Notes: generated from the sequence alone by a model not told the origin. A stretch of DNA of 64,000 bases from Thermus aquaticus (GCF_001280255.1 NZ_LHCI01000106.1:1279766-1343765), one strand, 5' to 3'; shown: positions 1-9,572, numbered from the stretch's first letter. Numbers and translations: made by a program.

Positions 1-237
1 GTACCGGGGGTAAGGGTGATCCCCGGGGGGGTGGTGCGGCTTCCCGGCCAGGCCCGGGCCACCCTGGACCTTCACTTCGGGGCCCCGGACCAGGTGCCCG
101 CCTGCCTGGCGGAGACCATGATCCTGGCGGCGGAAGGGGCCTTTGAGCGCAAGAGCCTGGGGGGCGAGGTCAAGGGGGAGAACATTCAGTTCTTCGTGGA
201 GCGGGCCGAGGCCCTGGGCTTCAAGGTGGTGGAGTAG
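1..237 (+). CDS. 3' end of an unrecognised conserved protein (partial)
   Basis: The reading frame is open from base 1 and stops at 235-237, so only the last 78 codons are present. The visible part has a Gly/Pro-rich stretch (IPGGVVRLPGQ), then a helical segment (CLAETMILAAEGAFE) and the ending FFVERAEALGFKVVE. I do not recognise the family from this fragment. The stop TAG overlaps the GTG start of mqnB by one base, so the two are probably co-transcribed and translationally coupled. A link to menaquinone synthesis is possible but only by position. Confidence 0.75.
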   Translation, partial: VPGVRVIPGGVVRLPGQARATLDLHFGAPDQVPACLAETMILAAEGAFERKSLGGEVKGENIQFFVERAEALGFKVVE

Positions 238-886
238 TGTGGCTCCTCCTTTCCCCGACCCGCCTCGAGGCCCCCTTCCTCCGGGGGGAGCCCTTCGCCT
301 TCCTGGCCTGGAAGGGCCTGAAGGGTGAGGGCTTCGTCTACCTGGAGACCGGCGTGGGCAAGGTCAACGCCGCCATGGCCCTCGCCGCCTACGCCGCGAG
401 CCACCCGGTGGAGAGGGCCCTTCTCTTCGGCATCGCCGGGGCCTACCCGGGCTCGGGGCTGGCCTTGGGCCAGGCGGTCCTCATCAAGGAGGAGGTGGAG
501 GCGGACCTGGGCCTAAGGGAGGGCCTTAAGCCCCTGGGCTTTCCCGCTCTAAGGAAGGGGGGAGCGCGCTACTACAACCGCTTTCCCCTGGACCCCGGCC
601 TCACCGCCTCCTTGAAAGAGGGCCTGGGCCTTGGGCTGGCCACCGGCCTCACCCGGGACCTGGTCTCGGAGAGCCTCGAGGAGGCCCAGGCCCTGGCCCA
701 AAGATGGGGGGCAGAGGTGGAGAGCATGGAGGGGGCGGCCTTCGCCCGGGCCTGCCTGGCCCTGGGGGTCCGGGGGGCGGAGCTCAGGGCCATCTCCAAC
801 CCCGCCGGGGTGCGGGACAGGGGGGCTTGGCGGCTAAAGGAAGCGCTGACGGCCCTGGAAAGAGCCGTCAGCGGCGTTCTCCGCCT

Positions 887-902
<16 letters not shown>
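237..902 (+). CDS. mqnB: Futalosine hydrolase (menaquinone biosynthesis)
   Basis: Predicted to hydrolyse futalosine to dehypoxanthine futalosine and hypoxanthine in the futalosine route to menaquinone, the respiratory quinone of Thermus. The 221-aa protein has the nucleoside-phosphorylase/hydrolase fold signature: a [11 protein letters not shown] loop near residues 40-50, a GIAGAYPG glycine turn near 65-72, and the [12 protein letters not shown] segment near 160-171 that normally carries the purine/ribose-binding Glu. The GTG start at 237 overlaps the upstream stop codon. The 3' end overlaps convergent sodA by 16 bp. Family assignment is firm; MqnB rather than MTA/SAH nucleosidase is inferred from overall likeness to the Thermus enzyme. 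Confidence 0.85.
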
Positions 903-1501
<599 letters not shown>

Positions 1502-1519
1502 AACACACCTCCGCCTTCC

Positions 1520-1540
1520 ACTATAAGGGGCCAGGCCCCT
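1520..1540 (-). promoter_or_regulatory. sodA promoter -10 with adjacent 15-bp palindrome
   Basis: On the minus strand a -10 box TATAGT (1525 to 1520) lies 18 bp before the sodA start. Directly upstream, at 1526-1540, is the perfect inverted repeat AGGGGCC-A-GGCCCCT. A one-base centre cannot form an RNA hairpin loop, and the site falls in the -10/-35 spacer, so a DNA operator for a dimeric regulator is the simpler reading. No good -35 hexamer is seen, which would fit an activator- or repressor-controlled promoter. Confidence 0.45.
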
Positions 1541-1590
1541 CAGGGCGTGGCCGTTCTCACGTTCCTTGCCATGGCCAGGCCCTCGAGGGG

Positions 1591-2991
<1,401 letters not shown>

Positions 2992-3009
2992 ACGCCACCT
3001 CCAAGCGCG

Positions 3010-3017
3010 ATTTTATA
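3010..3017 (-). promoter_or_regulatory. fumC -10 region
   Basis: The minus strand reads TATAAAAT here, the most AT-rich octamer in the gap, about 20 bp before the fumC ATG and followed by the Shine-Dalgarno GGAGGTGG. No convincing -35 hexamer is visible. Confidence 0.5.
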
Positions 3018-3035
3018 CCCTTGCCTCCCCTTTCC

Positions 3036-3110
3036 TTCGGCCCACCATGCCCTGGTAACTTCTTTTGCCGGGGCCCCCATGCTGGCGCAAGCCAGCATGG
3101 GGTGGCCTTA
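3036..3110. repeat. Palindromic intergenic element, family 2, copy a
   Basis: One of three related ~65-85-bp elements (others at 11688-11752 and 45983-46066). The core is a 12-bp perfect stem, 3075-3086 (CCCCATGCTGGC) with 3091-3102 (GCCAGCATGGGG), around a GCAA tetraloop, preceded by TTTTGCCGGGGCCC. The distal part carries CACCATGCC and TGGTAACTTC, shared with the third copy. The stem begins within about 5 bp of the terC stop codon (TTA at 3108-3110). Confidence 0.85.
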
Positions 3111-3578
3111 CGCCTCCTCGTAGGGGTCGTGGAGCTTGACGGGCCTTCCCCTAAGCCCCGCCCTCAGGTCCAGCCACTCCACGAAGACGGCGAAGCCCAT
3201 GGCGAAGTAGACGTACCCCTTGGGGATGTGGACCCCCGTGCCCTCGGCCACCAGGGTGAAGCCGATGAGGAGGAGGAAGCTTAGGGCCAGCATCTTCACC
3301 GTGGGGTGGCGGTTCACAAAGGCGGAGATGCCCTTGGAAGCGAGGAGCATCACCGCCACCGAGGCCAGGATGGCCGCCACCATCACCGGCACATAGGGGG
3401 TGAGGCCCACGGAGGTGATCACCGAGTCAATGGAGAAGACGATGTCCAGGAGGAGGACCTGGGGGAGCTTGGAGGCCAGGATGCAGATGAAGATCACGTT
3501 GTCCACGCCCAGGACCACCTCGAGGACCGTCAGGGTCAAAAAGGCCAGCCAGATCTCGGGGTTGGTGAGCCAAGCCAC
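3108..3578 (-). CDS. TerC-family membrane protein with a large internal deletion
   Basis: TerC-family integral membrane proteins are linked to metal-ion homeostasis (tellurite resistance, Mn export). This one is 156 aa, while family members I know are well over 200. The start is conventional (LEVVLGVDNVIFICILASKLP, residues 19-39) and so is the end (DIVFSIDSVIT, then HPTVKMLALSFLLLIG, HIPKGYVYFAMGF). The cytoplasmic loop and helices that usually separate these blocks, roughly 80-90 residues, are missing and the frame is kept. GTG at 3578 is chosen because it follows a -10 TAGACT by 7 bp; a much longer upstream frame has no family likeness. Function is doubtful. Confidence 0.8.
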   Translation of the reverse strand: MAWLTNPEIWLAFLTLTVLEVVLGVDNVIFICILASKLPQVLLLDIVFSIDSVITSVGLTPYVPVMVAAILASVAVMLLASKGISAFVNRHPTVKMLALSFLLLIGFTLVAEGTGVHIPKGYVYFAMGFAVFVEWLDLRAGLRGRPVKLHDPYEEA

Positions 3579-3585
3579 GGGCAAG

Positions 3586-3607
3586 AGTCTACCCGTTCCC
3601 GTAGACT
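3586..3607. promoter_or_regulatory. Back-to-back leaderless promoters for terC and the YpdA-like gene
   Basis: The inverted repeat AGTCTAC (3586-3592) / GTAGACT (3601-3607) consists of two copies of the -10 box TAGACT, one per strand: 3602-3607 (+) is 7 bp before the ATG at 3615, and 3586-3591 read on the minus strand is 7 bp before the GTG at 3578. Both spacings fit leaderless transcripts. No good -35 is visible on either side. The whole divergent gap is only 36 bp. Confidence 0.6.
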
Positions 3608-3614
3608 TTTCCCC

Positions 3615-4586
3615 ATGGTGGACGTCCTGGTGGTGGGGGCGGGGCCGGTGGGGCTCGCCGCGGCCTTGTGGGCCAAGCGCCTGGGGCTTTCCCACCTGGT
3701 TTTGGAGAAGGGCACCGTGGCCCACACCATCTACCGCTTCCCCCGGGACATGGTCTTCTTCTCCGAGGCCAAGAACATTGAGATCGGCGGCCACCCCCTG
3801 GTCGCCCACGGCCCCAAGCCCACCCGGAAGGAGGCCCTCCTCTACTACCAGAAGGTGGCTGAGCGGGAGGGGCTTCAGGTGAAGACCTACACCGAGGCCC
3901 TGGCGGTGGAGGGGAGGGAGGGGGCCTTCAGGGTGCGGGCCAGGGATCTCCTCAAGGAGGAGGAAGAGGTTCACGCCGCCCGGTACGTGGTGGTGGCCAC
4001 CGGCTACTTTGACCGCCCAAACCGCCTGGGGGTCCCCGGGGAGGAGCTTCCCCACGTCCGCCACCGCTACGAGGAGGCGGCCCCCTTCTTCGGGAAGAAG
4101 GTGGCCGTGGTGGGGGGAAGCAACTCCGCCGTGGAGGCGGCCCTGGACCTCTACCGAGGTGGGGCCCGGGTGACCCTGGTCCACCGGGGCCCCTGGGTGC
4201 GGCCCGGCGTCAAGTACTGGCTTCTGCCGGACTTCCAAAACCGGGTCAAGGAGGGGAGCATCCGGGCGGTCATGGAGGCCCGGGTGGAGGCCATCACCCG
4301 GGAGGGGCTATGGCTCACCCGCCCGGAGGGGAGGGTCTTCTTGGAGGCCGACTTCGTCCTGGTCCTGGTGGGCTATCGGGCCGAGGACCGCCTCCTCAGG
4401 GAGGCCCGGGTGGCCTACCAGGGGGAAAAGCCCCTCCTCAGCCCGGAAGGGGAGACCTCCCTCCCCGGCCTCTTCGCCATCGGCTCCTGCGCCTACGGGC
4501 CCGATACCCGCTCGGTCTTCATTGAAAACGGCCGGGAGGAGGCGGAAAGGGCCCTGAAGGCCATCGCCCAAAGGCTTGCCCCTTGA
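3615..4586 (+). CDS. YpdA-like FAD/NAD(P) oxidoreductase, putative bacillithiol-disulfide reductase
   Basis: A 323-aa two-Rossmann flavoprotein: FAD motif GAGPVGLAAALWAKRLG at residues ~7-23, NAD(P) motif GGSNSAVEAALDLYRGG near 170, and the flavin-distal motif SLPGLFAIGSCAYGPDTRSVFIENG near the end. There is no CxxC redox pair, which separates it from thioredoxin reductase and fits the YpdA (Bdr) family that reduces bacillithiol disulfide with NADPH. Bacillithiol synthesis is supported by bshB1 at 19304. ATG at 3615 follows a -10 TAGACT by 7 bp. Other flavoprotein monooxygenase-like roles cannot be excluded. Confidence 0.8.
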   Translation: MVDVLVVGAGPVGLAAALWAKRLGLSHLVLEKGTVAHTIYRFPRDMVFFSEAKNIEIGGHPLVAHGPKPTRKEALLYYQKVAEREGLQVKTYTEALAVEGREGAFRVRARDLLKEEEEVHAARYVVVATGYFDRPNRLGVPGEELPHVRHRYEEAAPFFGKKVAVVGGSNSAVEAALDLYRGGARVTLVHRGPWVRPGVKYWLLPDFQNRVKEGSIRAVMEARVEAITREGLWLTRPEGRVFLEADFVLVLVGYRAEDRLLREARVAYQGEKPLLSPEGETSLPGLFAIGSCAYGPDTRSVFIENGREEAERALKAIAQRLAP

Positions 4587-4611
4587 CACGCCCCAAGGGG
4601 GCGGCTACCAT
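4583..4611 (+). promoter_or_regulatory. Promoter of the ilv operon
   Basis: A near-consensus promoter: -35 TTGACA at 4583-4588, 17-bp spacer, -10 TACCAT at 4606-4611. The -35 overlaps the stop codon of the upstream reductase gene. The predicted start of transcription is about 4617-4619, only a few bases before the leader-peptide ATG at 4622. Confidence 0.75.
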
Positions 4612-4621
4612 TAGGGCCAAG

Positions 4622-4690
4622 ATGCGCTCTGTCCTCGCCCTATCCCTAGCCCTGGTCCTAATCGTAGGGCCAGCGGGGGGTGGGGCGTAG
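4622..4690 (+). CDS. ilv operon leader peptide (branched-chain amino acid attenuator)
   Basis: A 22-codon ORF begins 4 or so bases after the predicted transcription start. Nine of its codons are Val, Leu or Ile (GTC, CTC, CTA, CTA, CTG, GTC, CTA, ATC, GTA), including a run of five, CTG GTC CTA ATC GTA, at codons 11-15. It ends in a Gly/Ala-rich tail encoded by a G-run and TAG at 4688-4690. This is the form of a leader peptide that senses charged branched-chain tRNAs. No Shine-Dalgarno precedes it, so it would be translated from a leaderless or nearly leaderless end. Confidence 0.75.
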   Translation: MRSVLALSLALVLIVGPAGGGA

Positions 4691-4745
4691 CGTCCTTAGG
4701 CGCATCCTTAAACCCCCCGGAGAACCCGGGGGGTTTCGCTTTAGG
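4675..4745 (+). promoter_or_regulatory. ilv attenuator: antiterminator and terminator hairpin
   Basis: Terminator: perfect 11-bp stem AAACCCCCCGG (4710-4720) / CCGGGGGGTTT (4726-4736), 5-base loop, followed by TTTCGCTTT. Competing structure: the G-run at 4675-4681 (GGGGGGT) inside the leader-peptide tail is complementary to ACCCCCC at 4712-4718, the left arm of the terminator. A ribosome stalled on the Val/Leu/Ile codons would leave the G-run free to form the antiterminator; one that reaches the stop codon would cover it and let the terminator form. Confidence 0.65.
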
Positions 4746-4753
4746 AGGGGGAG

Positions 4754-6439
4754 ATGAAGGGAGCCGAGGCACTTTTAAAGGCGCTGGAGCGGGAAGGGGT
4801 GGAGGTCATCTTCGGCCACCCGGGCGGGGCCATCATGCCCACCTACGACGCCCTCTACGATAGCCCCATACGCCACATCCTGGTGCGCCACGAGCAGGGG
4901 GGCATCCACGCCGCCACCGCCTACGCCCGGGCCTCGGGCCGGGTGGGCGTGGTCATGGCCACCTCGGGCCCCGGGGCCTTGAACCTGGTCACGGGCCTGG
5001 CCGACGCCCTGATGGACTCCACCCCGGTGGTGGCCATCACCGGCAACGTGCCCCGGGCCCTGATCGGCACCGACGCCTTCCAGGAGGCCGACGTGACCGG
5101 GGTCACCATGCCCATCACCAAGCACAACTACCTGGTCCAGGACGTCAACGAGATCCCCCGCGTCGTCAAGGAGGCCTTCCACATCGCCTCCACCGGTCGG
5201 CCGGGGCCCGTGCTCATAGACCTCCCCAAGGACGTGCAGCTCGCCGAGTTCACCGGGGAGTTTGACGTGGAGCTGGACCTCCCCGGCTACAAGCCCACCC
5301 TTCGGGGCCACCCCAAGCAGATTGAGCGGGCTTTAGACGCCTTGGAAAAGGCGGAGCGGCCCATCCTCATGGTGGGGGGCGGGGCCCAGCACGCCCACGC
5401 CGAGCTCCTGGCCTTCGCCGAGAAAACGGGCCTCCCCGTCATCACCACCCTGATGGGCCTCGGGGCCTTCCCCGGCAACCACCCCTTATGGCTTGGCATG
5501 CCGGGGATGCACGGCACCGTGGCCGCCAACCGGGCCATCCACCACGCCGACGTGATCCTGGCCATCGGCCTCCGCTTTGACGACCGGGTGACGGGCAAGG
5601 TCTCCCGCTTCGCCCCCCACGCCCACACCATCATCCACGTGGACATTGACCCGGCGGAGATCGGCAAGGTGGTGCGCACCCACATCCCCATCGTGGGGGA
5701 CTCCCGTTTGGTCCTGAAGGAGATGCTGAAGGGGGCCAAGCCTCTGAGGCTGGCCGCCTGGTGGCGGGAGCTGGAGGAGTGGCGCACCCGCTACCCCCTC
5801 CGCTATAGGCCCAGGCCCCACCTCCAGGCCCCGGAGGTCATCCGCGCCTTCCACGAGGCCACCGGGGGCAACGCCATCGTCACCACCGGGGTGGGGCAGC
5901 ACCAGATGTTCGCCGCCCAGTACTTCACCGTGACCCGGCCCCGGAGCTTCCTCACCAGCGGGGGTTTGGGCACCATGGGGGTGGGCCTGCCCTTCGCCAT
6001 CGGGGCCCAGATCGCCAGGCCCGAGGAGCTGGTCATAGACTTTGACGGGGACGGCTCCTTCCAGATGACCCTGCAGGAGCTGGCCACGGTGGTGAAGTAC
6101 CGGCTCCCCGTCAAGGTGGTCATCCTCAACAACGGCTACCTGGGGATGGTGCGGCAGTGGCAGGACCTCTTCCACGCCAAGCGCTACTCCGAGGTCTACC
6201 TGGCTGACTCCAACCCCGACTTCGCCAAGCTGGCGGAGGCCTACGGCATCAAGGGGGTGCGGGTGGAGCGCAAGGAGGACCTGAAAAAGGGCGTGGAGGC
6301 GGTCTTAAACGCCGACGGCCCGGTGGTGGCGGAGTTCAAGGTCTACCACGAGGAAGGGGTCTTCCCCATGATCCCGGCGGGTGGGGCGGCCGAGGACATG
6401 ATCCTGGAGCACCCCGAAGAGGAGGAGGTGGGCGCGTGA
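4754..6439 (+). CDS. ilvB: Acetolactate synthase, large (catalytic) subunit
   Basis: ThDP-dependent condensation of two pyruvates (or pyruvate plus 2-oxobutyrate), the first common step of Val/Leu/Ile synthesis. 561 aa. The N-terminal ThDP-binding domain has the catalytic Glu47 in VRHEQGG; a central FAD domain follows; the C-terminal domain carries the ThDP motif starting FDGDGSFQMTLQELA and ending ILNNGYLGM. ATG at 4754 has a strong AGGAGGGGG Shine-Dalgarno just after the attenuator hairpin. First structural gene of ilvB-ilvN-ilvC-leuA-cimA; its stop overlaps the ilvN start by 4 bp. Confidence 0.97.
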   Translation: MKGAEALLKALEREGVEVIFGHPGGAIMPTYDALYDSPIRHILVRHEQGGIHAATAYARASGRVGVVMATSGPGALNLVTGLADALMDSTPVVAITGNVPRALIGTDAFQEADVTGVTMPITKHNYLVQDVNEIPRVVKEAFHIASTGRPGPVLIDLPKDVQLAEFTGEFDVELDLPGYKPTLRGHPKQIERALDALEKAERPILMVGGGAQHAHAELLAFAEKTGLPVITTLMGLGAFPGNHPLWLGMPGMHGTVAANRAIHHADVILAIGLRFDDRVTGKVSRFAPHAHTIIHVDIDPAEIGKVVRTHIPIVGDSRLVLKEMLKGAKPLRLAAWWRELEEWRTRYPLRYRPRPHLQAPEVIRAFHEATGGNAIVTTGVGQHQMFAAQYFTVTRPRSFLTSGGLGTMGVGLPFAIGAQIARPEELVIDFDGDGSFQMTLQELATVVKYRLPVKVVILNNGYLGMVRQWQDLFHAKRYSEVYLADSNPDFAKLAEAYGIKGVRVERKEDLKKGVEAVLNADGPVVAEFKVYHEEGVFPMIPAGGAAEDMILEHPEEEEVGA

Positions 6440-6948
6440 GGCACATCATCTCGGTCTTGGTGCAGGACCACCCCCGGGTGCTGAACCGCATCACGGGCCT
6501 CTTCGCCCGGAGGGGATTCAACCTGGAGAGCCTGGCGGTGGGCACCACCCACCAGCCGGGGCTTTCCCGCATCAGCCTGGTGGTCTCTGGGGACGACCAC
6601 ACCCTGGAGCAGGTGGAGAAGCAGCTGAACCGGCTGGTTGAGGTCCTGAAGGTCACGGACCACACCGAGCCCCACGTGGAGCGGGAGCTTTGCCTGGTCA
6701 AGGTCCACGTGGCCGGGGTGGAGGAGCGGCTGGCGGTGAAGGACATCCAGGAGGCCTTCCGGGCCCGGGTGGTGGACGTGGCCCAGAGGAGCCTGATCCT
6801 GGAGCTCACCGGCGACTCCAAGAAGGTGGACTCCTTCATTGAGGCCCTGAGGCCTTACGGGATCCTCGAGGTCATGCGCACCGGAGCCGTGGCCATGAGC
6901 CGCGGCGAAAGGGTCCTGAAGGTCAGGGAGAAACGGGAGGCGGTATGA
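6436..6948 (+). CDS. ilvN: Acetolactate synthase, small (regulatory) subunit
   Basis: 170 aa, the short form of the regulatory subunit. Residues 1-~75 form the ACT domain ([27 protein letters not shown]), the usual site of valine feedback binding, followed by the C-terminal half ([22 protein letters not shown]) that activates the catalytic subunit. GTG start overlaps the ilvB stop (GTGA), and its own stop overlaps ilvC (ATGA), indicating tight translational coupling and stoichiometric production with IlvB. Confidence 0.95.
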   Translation: MRHIISVLVQDHPRVLNRITGLFARRGFNLESLAVGTTHQPGLSRISLVVSGDDHTLEQVEKQLNRLVEVLKVTDHTEPHVERELCLVKVHVAGVEERLAVKDIQEAFRARVVDVAQRSLILELTGDSKKVDSFIEALRPYGILEVMRTGAVAMSRGERVLKVREKREAV

Positions 6949-7958
6949 AGGTGTACTACGAGCACGACGCGGACCTAGGCTTTCTTTCCGGCAAGAAGGT
7001 GGCCGTTCTGGGCTTTGGCTCCCAGGGGCACGCCCACGCCCTGAACCTCAAGGACTCGGGGGTGGACGTGCGGGTGGGCCTCCGCCCCGGTTCCAGGAGC
7101 TGGGCCAAGGCGGAAGGGGCCGGGCTTCGGGTCCTCCCCACCCCTGAGGCCGTGGCCGAGGCGGACATCGTCATGGTTCTCCTGCCCGACGAGCTCCAGG
7201 CCGCGGTTTACCGCCAGGACATTGAGCCCCACCTCAAGGAGGGCGGGGCCCTGGCCTTCGCCCACGGCTTCAACATCCACTTCAGCCAGATCAAGCCCCG
7301 CAAGGACCTGGACGTGTGGATGGTGGCCCCCAAGGGCCCAGGCCACCTGGTGCGCTCGGAGTACGTCAAGGGAAGCGGGGTCCCGGCCCTGGTGGCCGTC
7401 CACCAGGACGCCTCCGGAAGCGCCTTTCCCACGGCGCTGGCCTACGCCAAGGCCATCGGGTCGGCTCGGGCCGGGGTCATCCCCACCACCTTCAAGGACG
7501 AGACGGAGACCGACCTCTTCGGGGAGCAGGCGGTCCTTTGCGGGGGCCTCACCCGGCTCATCCAGGCGGGGTTTGAGACCCTGGTGGAGGCGGGCTACCC
7601 CCCGGAGATGGCCTACTTTGAGACGGTCCACGAGGTGAAGCTGATCGTGGACCTGATCTACGAGGCGGGGCTTTCCGGCATGCGCTACTCCATCTCCAAC
7701 ACCGCCGAGTACGGGGACTACACCCGGGGGGACCTGAGCGTGCCCGTGGAGGAGACCAAAAGGCGCATGCGGGAGATCCTGCGCCAGATCCAGACCGGGG
7801 AGTTCGCCCGGGAGTGGATGCTGGAGAACCAGGCGGGCCAGCCCGTGCTGGAGGCGGGCCGCAAGCGGTGGAAGGCCCACCCCATTGAGGAGGTGGGCGC
7901 AAGGCTTCGGGCCATGATGCCCTTCCTGAAGGCCCGGGTGCTAGAGGAGGTAGGCTAA
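6945..7958 (+). CDS. ilvC: Ketol-acid reductoisomerase, class I
   Basis: Isomerises and reduces acetolactate or acetohydroxybutyrate using NADPH and Mg2+. 337 aa, the class I (short) form. The Rossmann motif [13 protein letters not shown] is at residues 23-35, and the cofactor loop GLRPGSRSW at 45-53 has the Arg/Ser residues typical of NADPH use. The knotted C-terminal domain contains [17 protein letters not shown] and the metal-binding [16 protein letters not shown] segment. Start overlaps the ilvN stop by 4 bp. Confidence 0.97.
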   Translation: MKVYYEHDADLGFLSGKKVAVLGFGSQGHAHALNLKDSGVDVRVGLRPGSRSWAKAEGAGLRVLPTPEAVAEADIVMVLLPDELQAAVYRQDIEPHLKEGGALAFAHGFNIHFSQIKPRKDLDVWMVAPKGPGHLVRSEYVKGSGVPALVAVHQDASGSAFPTALAYAKAIGSARAGVIPTTFKDETETDLFGEQAVLCGGLTRLIQAGFETLVEAGYPPEMAYFETVHEVKLIVDLIYEAGLSGMRYSISNTAEYGDYTRGDLSVPVEETKRRMREILRQIQTGEFAREWMLENQAGQPVLEAGRKRWKAHPIEEVGARLRAMMPFLKARVLEEVG

Positions 7959-7968
7959 GGGGCGCTTT

Positions 7969-7992
7969 GGGGGCCCCGAAGGGGCCCCCTTG
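7969..7992 (+). terminator. Intercistronic hairpin between ilvC and leuA
   Basis: Perfect 9-bp stem GGGGGCCCC (7969-7977) / GGGGCCCCC (7981-7989) closed by a GAA triloop, followed only by TTGTGATT. The poor T-tract suggests a partial terminator or an mRNA-processing/stability hairpin that would set leuA-cimA expression below ilvBNC. Confidence 0.55.
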
Positions 7993-8009
7993 TGATTGGA
8001 GGAGGGAAG

Positions 8010-9572
8010 ATGGAGAAGGAAAGGCACATCCGCATCTTTGACACCACGCTCCGCGACGGCGAGCAGAGCCCTGGGGTGGCGCTCTCCCTGGACCAGAAGC
8101 TGGAGATCGCCCACGCCCTGGCCCGGCTCAACGTGGACATCATTGAGGCGGGCTTCCCCGTATCGGGGCCTTTGGAGTTTGAGGCGGTGAGGCGCATCGC
8201 CGCCGAGGTCAAGGGGCCCGTCATCGCCGCCCTCGCCCGCACCCACACCCTGGACATTGACCAGGCGGCCAGGGCTCTGGAGAAGGCGGAAAAGCCCAGG
8301 ATCCACGTCTTCACTTCCGCCTCCAAGATCCACCTCCAGTACATGCTGAAGAAGACCGAGGAGGAGGTCCTGGAGATGGCGGACGAGATGGTCCGCTACG
8401 CTAGGAAGTACGTGGACGACGTGGAGTTTTCCGCCCAGGACGTGATGCGGGCGGAGTGGGACTTCGTCAAGAGGCTTTACGAGGTGGCCATTGAGGCGGG
8501 GGCCACCACGGTCAACATCCCCGACACCACGGGCTACGGCACCCCCGAGGAGTACGGGGCCCTGATCCGCAGGATCCGGGATGAGGTGGTTCGGGGCCGG
8601 GACGTGGTCATCTCCACCCACACCCACGACGACCTGGGCCTGGCCACGGCCAACGCCCTGGCCGGCGTTTTGAACGGGGCCGGGCAGGTGGAGTGCACCG
8701 TAAACGGCATCGGCGAGCGGGCGGGGAACACCGCCCTGGAAGAGGTGGTCATGGCCCTCTACGTCCGCCGGGACTTCTACAAGGCCTACACCCAGATCAA
8801 CACCCGGGAGATCTACCGGGTGTCCCGGCTGGTGGAGCGCTACACCGGCATGCCCGTGCCTCCCAACAAGGCCATCGTGGGGGACAACGCCTTCGCCCAC
8901 GAGTCGGGCATCCACCAAGACGGGGTCCTCAAGCACCGGGGCACCTACGAGATCATGGACGCCGAGCTCATCGGCCGGAGGCCCGCCGTCCTCGTCCTCG
9001 GCAAGCACTCGGGCCGGGCCGCCTTTAGGAAGGCCCTCGAGGACCTGGGCTACAAGGACCTCACTGAGGAGCAGCTGAAGGTCCTCTTCAGCCGCTTCAA
9101 GGAGATCGCCGAGAAGAAGGGGCCTCTCTCGGCCGAGGAGCTCCAGGCCCTGGTGGAGACCGGGCTGGAGCCCGCCTCCCGCTTCTTTGAGCTCAAGCAC
9201 GTCCAGTTCTTCTCCGGCTCCGGCCTCCTGCCCACGGCCACGGTGCGGGTGATGACCCCGGACGGGGAAAGGGTGGCCACCCACACCGGGGACGGGCCTG
9301 TGGACGCCGTCTACAAGGCCATTGAGGAGGCCATCGGCCTCAAGCCCGAGCTGGAGCTTTACCGGGTGGAGGCCATCACCGGCAGCACCGAGGCTTTGGG
9401 CCAGGTGACCGTGCGCCTTCGGCTTGGGGAGCTCCAGGCGGTGGGCGTGGGCGTTTCCCCGGACATCATAGAGGCCAGCGCCCTGGCCTTCCTGGACGCC
9501 GCCGGCAAGCTGGCCTCGGGCCGGGCCACCCGGCACCCGCCCTCCATTGAGGAGGTCCAGCGGGGTGTGTGA
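8010..9572 (+). CDS. leuA: 2-Isopropylmalate synthase
   Basis: Condenses acetyl-CoA with 2-oxoisovalerate, first committed step of leucine synthesis. 520 aa. The DRE-TIM barrel occupies residues 1-~280 with DTTLRDGEQSPG (metal/catalytic Arg) and the metal-binding HTHDDLGLATANAL; an intermediate linker follows and a C-terminal LeuA-type regulatory domain (from ~390) typical of leucine feedback. ATG at 8010 is chosen for its GGAGGAGGGA Shine-Dalgarno; an upstream in-frame GTG at 7992 is inside the hairpin tail. LeuCD and LeuB are not in the window. Confidence 0.95.
   Translation: MEKERHIRIFDTTLRDGEQSPGVALSLDQKLEIAHALARLNVDIIEAGFPVSGPLEFEAVRRIAAEVKGPVIAALARTHTLDIDQAARALEKAEKPRIHVFTSASKIHLQYMLKKTEEEVLEMADEMVRYARKYVDDVEFSAQDVMRAEWDFVKRLYEVAIEAGATTVNIPDTTGYGTPEEYGALIRRIRDEVVRGRDVVISTHTHDDLGLATANALAGVLNGAGQVECTVNGIGERAGNTALEEVVMALYVRRDFYKAYTQINTREIYRVSRLVERYTGMPVPPNKAIVGDNAFAHESGIHQDGVLKHRGTYEIMDAELIGRRPAVLVLGKHSGRAAFRKALEDLGYKDLTEEQLKVLFSRFKEIAEKKGPLSAEELQALVETGLEPASRFFELKHVQFFSGSGLLPTATVRVMTPDGERVATHTGDGPVDAVYKAIEEAIGLKPELELYRVEAITGSTEALGQVTVRLRLGELQAVGVGVSPDIIEASALAFLDAAGKLASGRATRHPPSIEEVQRGV

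Noticed and set aside
3586-3607. Operator palindrome or terminator between terC and the YpdA-like gene
   Set aside because: The arms coincide with two divergent TAGACT -10 boxes at identical distances from the start codons, which explains the symmetry.
3579-4238. Long upstream extension of the terC frame
   Set aside because: It runs antisense through the YpdA-like gene, has no TerC likeness, and the GTG at 3578 has a properly spaced -10 box.
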